Assembly (NCBI GenBank): GCA_905221605.1
Contig: CAJNDS010002538.1
Location: 159,501-223,500, forward strand
Direction of reading: 5' to 3'
Source of the DNA: Symbiodinium natans
Taxonomy: Eukaryota; Sar; Dinophyceae; Suessiales; Symbiodiniaceae
Length of the DNA: 64,000 bases
Shown: positions 42,618 through 53,600 of the stretch, in pieces
Numbering within the stretch: the first letter of the stretch is position 1
Layout: every line of letters begins with the position of its first letter
The notes under the pieces: model-generated
What the model was told of the DNA's origin: nothing
Database searches by the model: none
Seen by the model: only the letters and a program-made list of their open reading frames with translations
Position numbers and translations under genes: made by a program

Positions 42618-45600
42618 CTAAGCCTTCTCAGAGTTCACGCTGCTCCAGAACAGGTCACTGGGCACCAGGAACGGCACGTCTACGGTCGCCTCGGCAAACC
42701 GCGGCTTAGAGGGCCCTGAAGCCCTCTACAGCTTTTATAGCTCATCTAGGGCTTATAACCCATAACCCGAACAACCCGAAACACTAAACCCTATATTGAC
42801 CCTACAAACCCTACCCAATAAACCCTAAACCCACCCTAGACCCACTTGGCTTAGAAATCTTCGTGGCGCTCTCTTGCATTTCTGGGGGCGCCCGCGTTCC
42901 CCACGAAGACGCCGCCCTGGTTTGTCTTCCTTGGGCCAAGCAGGCAGCTTCGGATTTAGGTTAAGGTTTAAGGTTTTGGGTTTTGGGTTTAGGCGGTTTA
43001 GAACCACAAACCCCCTAAACCCCATACCCCATAAGCCCCTAAGCTGTTTGGGCTTCAGTTGGGTGTAAGGGCTTAACGGTTCAATGGTTTCTGGGTTTAA
43101 GGCTTTGGGGTTCAAGGGTTTAAGAGTTCAAGCTTTTAAGGTTTGAAGAGTTCACGGGCTTGCGGAGGTCTGGTTTAGGGCTTGCAGGGTTCAAGGTTCA
43201 GGGCGACTCTTGGTAGAATGAAAACTGGGCATCAGTAGTCCAAAACCCCAGGCCCGAAGCTGAAGCCAAAAGCCTAAACCCTAACCCTAAAACTTTGAGA
43301 CCCTAAACCCCTAAAACCAACCCAAAAACCCAAACCCAAAAAGCCCCAAGGTCTTGTTGCAGGCATGTCTCTGGCCCTTCGAGCGCACAAGGTGGCCAGC
43401 TGCCTTGCAGCGGGGTAGCCCAACCCTCAAACCCCAAAACCCCAAACCCCAAAACCCCAAAACCCCAAAACCCCAAAACCCCAAAACCCCAAAACCCCAA
43501 AACCCCAAAACCCCAAAGCCCTAAACCCCAAAGCCCTAAACCCCAAGCCCTAAACCCCAAGCCCTAAACCGTAAACCCAAAACCCAAACCCTCAACCGTA
43601 ACCCCCAAACCTTGAACACCCCAAACCCTAAACCGTCAGCCCCGAACTTTCACTCTCTTGCGGCCCTTACATGCTATATACCCTATATAAACCCTATAAA
43701 CCCTATAAAGCCTATAAAGCCTATAAATCCTATAAACCCAATAAAACCCCATAAACCCTATAAACCCTAATTATAAACCCTATAAACCCTATAAACCCTA
43801 TAAACCCTATAAAGCCTATAAAGCCTATAAACCCTATAAACCCTATAAACCCTATAAACCCTATAAACCCTATAAACCTTAAAAACCCTGAAAACCCTGA
43901 AAACCCTTAAAACCCTAAAAACCCTAAAATCTCATACAACCCTAAAACCCCTATAACACCTGAAAACCCTAAGCCTTCAACGCTCCCTGCTTCAGGGGCG
44001 GGCACGTGCCGCACACCCCTTGGGCCTCGTTGCGCCGCACGCGGTCGCCGTCGGCCACAAAGGTGCCGAAGATGCCCAGCTCCGCCACCTGAGCCGAAGG
44101 GGGTGTAGGGTTTAGGGTTTAGGGTTTAGGGTTTCGGGTTTCGGGTTTGGGGTTTGGGGTTTAGGGTTTAGGGTTTAGGGTTTAGGGTTTAGGTTTTAGG
44201 GTTTAGGGTTTAGGGTTTAGGGTTTAGGGTTTAGGGTTTAGGGTTTAGGGTTTAGGTTTGTTTTAAAGGGTTGTTGAACCTAAAACCTAAAAACCAAGCC
44301 TCAAAACCCTCCACACAACCAAAACCGCCCGAAAACCTTCAAAAACTGCCAAAAAACCAAAAACCCCAAAAACCCCCCCAAAACCCGAAAAACCCAAAAA
44401 TCTTGTTCTTGACCACGCCCAGCCGCAGCGTCGCGCACGACGGGTTTGCCGGCGGCATCCAGCAAAGCGGAGGGAGTCGTGGGTGGCCTGGCGGGCAACG
44501 TCAGCGGGTTTAGGGTTTTAGGGGTTTAGGGGTTTTGGGGTTTGGGGTTCAGTCTTCAATGATGCCTAAAGCCATAAGAACACTACACAAAAGAAGGAGC
44601 TTTGCTGAAGGCGCCATGAAAGCATCCCGAGCCCCCTCGGCCCGAAACCCCGACCCACTGCAGCTGGCCTTTACAGGGCAGGACTGCAATCCGAAATTGG
44701 GTTTTTTCGGGTTCATGGTATCCATTCAAGCAGATCCTTTCCAAAAGGGTTTGGCGCAGACCACAAAAAGGCTCTAAGCAGACAAACCCAGCCCTGATCC
44801 ACATCCCTAATGCCTCTAAACCACCCAAAATCCTAACCGGACCCCAAGCCCTCAGCAAAACCTAAACCCTACGCTCTCTTACACCCGAAAAATTGCACGC
44901 CCACCATAACCATATGTTCCTAGCACCCTCAGCCCTGCAAAGAGCCCGACAGTTGCTCTCGCGGAACCCTCAGGAAGCTCCAGCTGCGCCTCACGCGCTC
45001 CATGAGGATGAACTCGGCCAGCTCGTCTTTGCTGCGCGAGCTTAGGAGGCCTCCAGGGAGTGAGACGAGCGGACTTCAGGGATTTTGTTGGGCTTAGGGT
45101 TTAGGGTTTAGGGTTTAGGGTTTAGGGTTTAGGGTTTAGGGTTTAGGGTTTAGGGTTTAGGGTTTAGGGTTTAGGGTTTAGGGGTTAGGGGTTAGGGTTT
45201 AGGGTTTAGGGTTTAGGGTTTAGGGTTTGTTTTTGTTTTTTTGGGGGGGGCTTAGGGCTTGGGATTTCAGTAGGGTTCTGCAGGGTTTGGTAGAACTTGG
45301 CAAGGTATGGTGCACGAGAACCCAAAGCACTCTTCTCCAAGCCTCTCAAGAGGAAGCTGTCGTCAAGGCAAGACTCTCAACCCTAAACCAAGACCGAAAA
45401 ACCTACACCCTGTATCCAAGGGCTTGGGGTGCCGGGATTAGCACTTTAGAGAACCCTCTACCCCCCAAACCCTAAGTTCGCGACCCAAGCCCACAACCCC
45501 AAGCCCCAAACCCCCAACCCTAAACCCTCAAACCTAAACCCTAAACCCTAAACCCAAAAACCCTAAACCCTAAACCCTCTAAACCCCAAACCCTAAACCC

Positions 45601-48600
45601 TCTAAACCCTCTAAACCCCAAACCCTAAGTTCGCGATCCCATCTTGCGGGCGAAGCTGCGCGGGATCTCCTCGTCGAAGAAGAGCTCGCCGGAGCCTTCG
45701 ACCTGGCGGAGTTGGAGGTTCAGGGGTTTATGGGGTTTAGGGTTTAGGGTTTAGGGTTTGGGGTTTGGGGTTTCGAGTTTAGGGTTTAGGGTTTAGGGTT
45801 TAGGGTTTAGGGTTTAGGGTTTAGGGTTTAGGATACTTAGAAGTAGGGTAGGAAGTATGGTAACTATACTTATAAACCCATTTATGGTCCTTACAGCATA
45901 CATCATGACCCCTAAAGATCCCTGAACCCTAGACCCCGTAGATCGTAAACACCCCCAACCCTAAACTCTAAACCTGAACCCTAAACCCTAAACCCTAAAC
46001 CCTACACCCTAAACCACCCAAAAGAGCCTTCAAAGAAGCTCACAGGAAGAAGGCGAGGCCTGCGGCTTCAGCACCCAACGCCCAGGCTCGGCGATGGCGG
46101 CCTGAAGCTGCATATCAGGGGGTTTTAGGGTTTAGGGTTTAGGGTTAAGGGTTTAGGGTTTAGGGTTTAGGGTTTAGGGTTTAGGGTTTAGGGTTTAGGG
46201 TTTAGGGTTTAGGGTTTAGGGTTTAGGGTTTAGGGTTTAGGTTTAAGGGTTTAGGGTTTAGGGTTTAGGGTTTAGGGTTTAGGGTTTAGGGTTTAGGGTT
46301 TAGGGTTTAGCGTTTAGGGTTTAGGGTTTAGGGTTTAGGGTTTCGGCTAGGGTTTACCGGGGTTAGGGTGTTTAGGGTTAAGGGGCTTAGGATGTAGGGT
46401 ACGTTTCAGATTTAGTGTACAACAAGCCCTAGCCTTAGACCTTTTCTTCCTTGCAGCCTTGAGTCCTGACATCGTCTTTAGCCCTACGTACACCCAGATC
46501 TGAACACCGAAAACCCCAAAACCCCCAAGCCTATGCCCAACACCAAGGAGCCATAATCGGCCCTAAACCCTAAACCGTTCTTTTTTCCAAAAATCCTACG
46601 CCCTAAGCCCCCTAAGGCTTGAGAAGCCCTAAAACGGGACGCCGAACCCAATAAAAACCCCAAACCCTGCCAACCCGCTGCGCCTCGACCGCTTCTTTGG
46701 CGGCCTCCTCGCTGGGGTCGAACTGGCGGCCGAACCTCCCAGGCAATCGAAGCTGAGAATTGGGGCTTGGGCTTCGAGCTCAAAAGGGTAGGTTTGCTGG
46801 AGCTCTCCCTGTCCTTTACAGGCTCTTAGGGTGTAGGGTTTAGAGCTTATGCATGTAGGGTTTCTAAGGCCCTCCAAAATGCACCACAACCCAAAACCCC
46901 AAACTCCAAATCCTAAGCTCATCTGCATGCATAGGCTCCGAGAGCTCAGGGCTTCCTAGCGCTCATGGACGCCAAGAGTTTTGCAATACAGGGTTTCTAG
47001 CGGTTCGGTTCAGGCTCAGGGCTTAAGGGCAAGCTATTGGTCCCAAACCCTGCGCACCTTGAGGCCCTAATCCCTACAAGGCCCAAACCCCAACACCCTA
47101 AGCCCTAAACCCAAACCCCTAAACCCTATAAACATGTTCACCCTAGAAACCCTATAAAACCCTGAATCCTGAACCCTACAAGCCCTAAACCCTCTAAACC
47201 CCGCACACACGCATCTTTGCCCCCGAGGAGCGTCTTGGCCAGCGCCTCGGCCGAGCCCTCCGGCGCGAACTTTCGCAGCTCGGCGGGGAGGCAGAGGAGT
47301 TGCTGGACCTGGTGGGATTGTCCTGCTGGACCACTTTGAGGTGACAGGGTTTACATGGTTTTTGGGCTTATATAAGGTTCAGGGTTCAGGGTTCGTAGCA
47401 CTTGTGGATTTGTAGGTCGGTTCAGTCCTTAGGGAGTCTCAGGGGCCTAGGGGTTCAAACCCTTCAAACCCTCTGACATCCTAAAACCAAGTACCTGCTT
47501 AAACCCCCAAACCCTTTATCTCACAAGCTATACACACTCAGGCCCTTTCCCCTTAACCCGAAACCCGAAACCCGAAACCCTAAACCCTGAACCCGAAACC
47601 CTGAACTCTGAACCCTGAACCCTAAACCCTAAACCCGAAACCCTAAACCCGAACCCCCCCCCCCCCCCCATTTGCCTTCTTCATGCCAGCCAGCTGCGCG
47701 GGCGCGGAGGGGCACTTCACTGCCTCGGAGCGCTCGATCATGGCCCGGGCCTCCGGAGCCGGGAAGATTGCAGCTTAGGGTTCAGGGTTTAGGGTTTAGG
47801 GTTTAGGGTTTAGGGTTTAGGGTTTAGGGTTTAGGGTTTAGGGTTTAGGGTTTAGGGTTTAGGGTTTAGGGTTTAGGGTTTAGGGTTTAGGGTTTAGGGT
47901 TTAGGGTTTAGGGTTTAGGGTTTAGGGTTTAGGGTTTAGGGCTTGGGGGTTTCGGGTTTCGGGTTGAGGGATTAGGTGTAGGCTGTAGGGTAGCAGGGGG
48001 ATTTGGGGCTCTAGGGGGTTTCGGGGCTTGGGGATTGAAATCGGAATTTTTGTGTAGGGCTTCAGTGAGGGTTTTTGTTTAGGGCTCTTGCCTTCCTGGG
48101 ATTCCCTTGCAACTCTTGGCTTTTTGCAGGAATCTGGAGGCCTTCCAGGCTTCGCCCGTGAAGTGATCCGGCCAGTAGCCGGACCGGAAGTAGGCCACGG
48201 CCACCTGAGGCAGGGCTTAGGGGTTTAGGATGTGTTTAGGGCTTCTAGGGTTCAGGGCTTAGGGGCTTTATAGGGATTAGAGGAAGTATAGGGTTTTAGA
48301 GGGATTAAAGTGGGGAGTAGAGGGTTTGGGCCTTGAGTCCTCTTTGCGTTTCACTTGGTGGCTTACCCGAGTCAAGGGGAACACTTTCAGCACCTGTGAC
48401 GTGGCCTGAGAGGGCAGGGGCCCCAGTCCCTTGAAGCCCTCCTCCTGCCCATGGAAAGAGGGCCTCGTGGCCCTCCACGACCAGGGCCTTTGGCTGTTTG
48501 ACGGAGGACCTCCACAGATTCAAGGTCTGGGGCTTGGGGTTTAGGGAAACAACCAGCACTCCCAGACCTCATGTAGGCCTTACGGACCCAACCCCCCAAA

Positions 48601-49522
48601 CCCCAAAACCCAAACTCAAAAGCCCTACACACCCTAAACCCTAAACCCTAAACCCTAAACCCTATAGGGTTTGTGGCAGCAGCCGCGCCTTCGGCCCTCC
48701 GCGGCCACCAGGGGCTCGAGACTGGCGGTGGCCAGGCCTGGGCCGAGGTTTCCGGGTTTGGGGTTTAGGGTTTTGGGTTTAGGGTTTTTGGGTTGAGGGT
48801 TTGGGGTTTAGGTTTAGGGTTTGGGGTTTGGGGTTTGGGGTTTGGGGTTTGGGGCTTGGGGTTTGGGTTTTGGGGTTTGGGGTTTGGGGTTGGGGGTTTG
48901 GGGTTTGGGGTTGAGGGTTTGGGGTTTGGGGTTTGGGGTTTGGGGTTTGGAGCTTAGGGCTTAGGGCTTAGGGCTTAGAGATTAGGGCTTAGGGCTTAGC
49001 GCTTAGGGCTTCGGGCTTCGAGCTTCGGGCTTAGGGCTTAGGGCTTAGGGCTTAGGGTTCTTCTCCACACGCTCTGCAGGCCACCTGACAAAGCGTGGTT
49101 CAGGGTTTTGGGCTTTTAGGTTCAGGGTTTAGGGTTTATAGGGTTGAGGATTTAGGGTTTTTAGGTTCAGGGTTTGGGGTTTAGGGTTGAGGATTTAGGC
49201 TTGAGGGAGCTTGAGGTCGTTCTTCCTATTTTCAAATCCCGCCCCCAACAAGCAAAAGAACCCGGAAGCTCCACACCCACACCCGTCACACACAGAAGAC
49301 AAAAGTAATCCTCCACATGAACCGCGAGGAGATAATTCAGCCCCTCTGCAACCCACAGTCATGAGACCCCTACCCCCAAAGGGGTCTAGGCTTTAGGTTA
49401 TAGGGTTATAGGGTTATAGGGTTATAGGGTTATAGGGTTTAGGGTTTAGGGTTTAGGGTTTAGGGTTTAGGGTTTAGGGTTTAGGATTTAGGGTTTAGGG
49501 TTTAGGGTTTAGGGTTTAGGGT

Positions 49523-49617
<95 letters not shown>

Positions 49618-50549
49618 GGTTAAAGAGGCTAAAAACCCCAAAAGCCCAGCAATGGTGGGCCATAGTGGGTGCCCGGGCAGGGCAGCGACCGGCGCATGCA
49701 CAGGAGCCCCTTCCGCGCGAAGGCGAGCTCCAGCTTCCTCTCACGCAGGTGAGACCACCAGTGAATTTCAAGGCTGAGGAGGTTTTGGATTTAGGGGTGA
49801 AGGTTCTAGGATTTCGGGCTCAAGGGGTTCGGGGGGTTTGGGACGTTGGGATTTGGGGGTTAAGGGTTCAGGACTCACGGTTGAGAGGGCGTTGGGACTT
49901 TAGGGCGGCCCTTACACCGCCAGCGGCTGGCAAGTTGGGGCTGCAATATTTGGGGGTGGGAGTGCCCTAAACCCTAAACTTATAAACCCTTATAAAAACC
50001 CTTATAAACCCTTATAAACCCTTATAAACCCTTATAAACCCAAAACCCTAAACCCTAAACCCCGCTTGGGGGTCGGGAGTCGGGCCTGTGGTCGAGCTCA
50101 TTCTTCTCGTCCTCGGTGGACACGAACCTCTGTGAGATTTGGGGTATTTAGGGTTTAGGGTTTGGTCTGGCTTTAGGATTCTGGTACAGGGCTTTAGGAT
50201 TTATGGTTTAGGGCGTATCGGTTTCTTTAGGGTTTAGGGCTCCGGTGCATTGGCTTAGCTTAAAACCTGCCTCCAAGTTCCTACAGAGCTCTGAGGACCA
50301 AGTTGGTTGCCAGTAGCTACAGCCGTGCATCATCTCATGCAGGATACTTCTAACCATGCTTAGAGCTGCCCATCATGAAGCTTCAGGTTCGCTCAGGAGT
50401 TCACAGCGGCAACACGGTGCAAGCATCATGTTCTACTTGTGCTGGCTGTTTGTGTTGCTGCTCTTGTGTTTGCGACTGAGTGCGTCTCCAGAGGTCAGGT
50501 GAGGCAGCGAAGGCTGAGGGCTCCAAACTCTGTACCTAGATAACATGTT

Positions 50550-50607
<58 letters not shown>

Positions 50608-53600
50608 CCCTAACTGTCACCTTTCAAAACTCTGAAAATTGTATCTGAAGTAACCTGTCTTTCTCTTGCAGTCAAGTTCATGGAAATTGTGCCGTCTGTA
50701 TGATGCAAGGGCTACTTTGCAGCAAATGCGGCTGCGGCACAGCACAACCCGAAGACGGCCCGAGGACACGCTCTGCCACCGAGCGTCGTAGGCCTTTCGG
50801 GGCTTTGTTGGGTTCGCCTGCAACCCCAAAACCCTGTTCTCAAATATAGGGTGGAAGTGCCCTTGGGGGGTCTATAGATGTTAGCAAAGGGGCGGAGGCT
50901 AAAGGGCCCAGCCCTCAACCCTCTAGCCTCCACCCACCTAGGCTTGGCTTCCACGAGCCCACCTTAAGGTTTGCAGGGAACCCCAAAATAAACGGCTTCT
51001 TTAATGCACAAAATCGGGGTACCCAACTCGGACTCCTCAGCCATGGAGGGGGCCTCGTGCGCCGAGGCCACCGCTTCGGCTATCTGCACAGGGGCCAGGG
51101 GCTTGAAGGGGGTCAGGGCACGGTGTACGAACTTACTGCTCATACACAGCTGCATAGGACTTAGAGGACTTCCTTTTGGGAAACTCGAACCCAACCCCCT
51201 AAACCCCACCTAACCTTTTCCCTACACGTCCCCAGCCCACCCCTAAACCCAGACCCTAAACCCTAGACCCTACACACCCTACACACCGTATACACACCCT
51301 AAATCCGAACCCCCCTTCCCCCAAACCCTAAACCCGATAAACCCGATGAACCCTGAACCCCAGACCCTGAACCTCCTCTTCCCCCCCCCCCCCCCTCCCC
51401 CTGAACCCTAAACCCTAAACCCTAAACCCTAAACCCTAAACCCTAAACCCTAAACCCTAAACCCTAAACCCTAAACCCTAAACCCTAAACCCTAAACCTC
51501 CCCCTCCGAGCCTTCTCCGCCGCAGGGCTCCCTGGCAGCGCCACCTCGAGCGCTGCGGCGGTTCTCCGCGGGCCCAAGCCCGTCTCTTGGCGGCCCAAGA
51601 ACTTCCTTTCAGGGGAGTTTCGGGGTTTCAGATCCTTATTTCGGGCTTATCTTACGAACCCCAGACCTGTGAACCGTTTTTGTAGGGCCCCTTATAGACT
51701 CCTGAGGCAACCCCACATGCACCAAAAGAAAGCTCTGGGTTCTTACCGTAGGCTTACATGGTGCGGGTTTAGGCACCTACAGGGGGCTCAGGGATTAACA
51801 GTTTTGGGTTCAGGGTCTCAGGCTAACTGCAATGGCCAGAGAATACAAAATACAACTCAAAAGGCTTTACTAGCGTGGCATAAGCTTTGGTTCAGGGTTG
51901 CGCGTGTGGGGTTGAGCTGGAGAAAAATCTTTGAGAACTTTCTTGGGGTTCGCGCCCGGCGTCGTGAGCACGTAGCGGTGGGTCTCCGTCAGGTCTTGGC
52001 AGTGCGTGGAGAAGGACGCGGCCATCATGTTCCTCAGCGTGGGACTCTGCGGCAAGCAGGCGAAGCCGCAACGCAAGGATCCAAGGACTGGAATGAAGAG
52101 GCGCTTTATTTAGGGTTTAGGGTTTGGGGTTTAGGGTTTATAGGGTTTAGGGCTTAGGGCTTAAGGCTTGGGGCTTAGGGCTTAGTGCGACAAACTGCAT
52201 CTTCTACTCTCCCTCTTGCCTCACACAGCTGAGGAAGTCGTGCGAGCTCGGAGTGCAAAGTTCAGGAAGTCCGTGGAGAAAGCACTTCAGACAACAAGGA
52301 TTCCACTGTTCGCGTATTCTATGAACCTACTGACCTGCAACCCTAAACCCCCCTAGACAAGCCCCGCAGGGATTGGGAGCAGCTGGGCGGCAGCTCGATC
52401 TGCACCATCGCGCGCGCCGGGTCGCGCTGGGCATCGAACATGAAGTCGTTGCGCATGATGTGCAGCCTGGTGAAGCAACCCCTAAACCCTAAACCCTAAA
52501 CCCTAAACCCTAAACCCTAAACCCTAAACCCTAAACCCTAAACCCTAAACCCTAAACCCTAAACCCTGACCCTTTTTGTTCAGGCTGCAGAGAGGCTCTG
52601 GGGTTCGATGTTCCTTGGGGACCACATGAACCTATGCTACTATAATTCCTCTTAAGGCAATATGAACCATACACCCATTTAGGGTACTGTAGTTCCTATT
52701 AAGGCAATATGAAACATACACCTTTTTGGGGTTCATATGGTCCTCAAGGCTCAGGGAGCCTTGGGCTATGGGATTTATGAAGGTAAGCCCTCGACCAGAA
52801 GCCGGAACCTCTAACCCTTCCCAAAAAGGATCCATTCGGACCATATGGTTGCAACCCAAGAACCCCCAAAGGCACAAATTACAGGTAGTAGCTTGGGGCA
52901 ACCGAGTCCTACATGCCCTTCAGGACACTTCTATAGACCCAAAAAACACCCAAAACGTTAACCCTGAAGCTTCTAATTACGCCCTCTAAGCCCAAACAAA
53001 CCATCCACTCGGGCTTGTTCCCACAAGGACCCTATGCACAGCCGCTGCGGGCCTTATGTCGTCCTTCGGGTCCTTTTGAAGCGCTTTCTTGGTTTAGGAC
53101 TCTAGGGCTTAATGGTGGCTGATAGCTCAGATAGCTCAGTTCTTTCAGCATGTAGACATATCCGGCATCTCTTCAGAAACAGCCTTTGTTTTGTTTCATC
53201 TTTGTGCGTGGAATTGGTTCTGGTGTCTGTGGTGGTAGGGCGAATGGCTTCCACGCCCTGTACTTGTACTTAACCTCAAGGCCTAAACTGCAAACTGGAA
53301 AGGAATGGAAAGGCGCACCTGCAAACCCAAACCCTACAAATGTGTAGGTCATGCATACAAGTAATAAGCACTAAAAACAAGACACAAACTTTAAACCCGG
53401 TCCTTGCCCGTTTCACTGTTGTACGTCTGCTCGCACACCTCGCGCTCGGCTGGCACTGAAAAGGAGCACCAAACCAGTGCATGAGGAGTCTCCCATCTTC
53501 TGGCACTCATGCTTAAGGGGTTGAAACAAAAACAACGAGCCTGGTTAAGTAGAACTAGCATTTTCGATGTTAGCTAGGCTCCCCGAACCCTGCACCCTTT

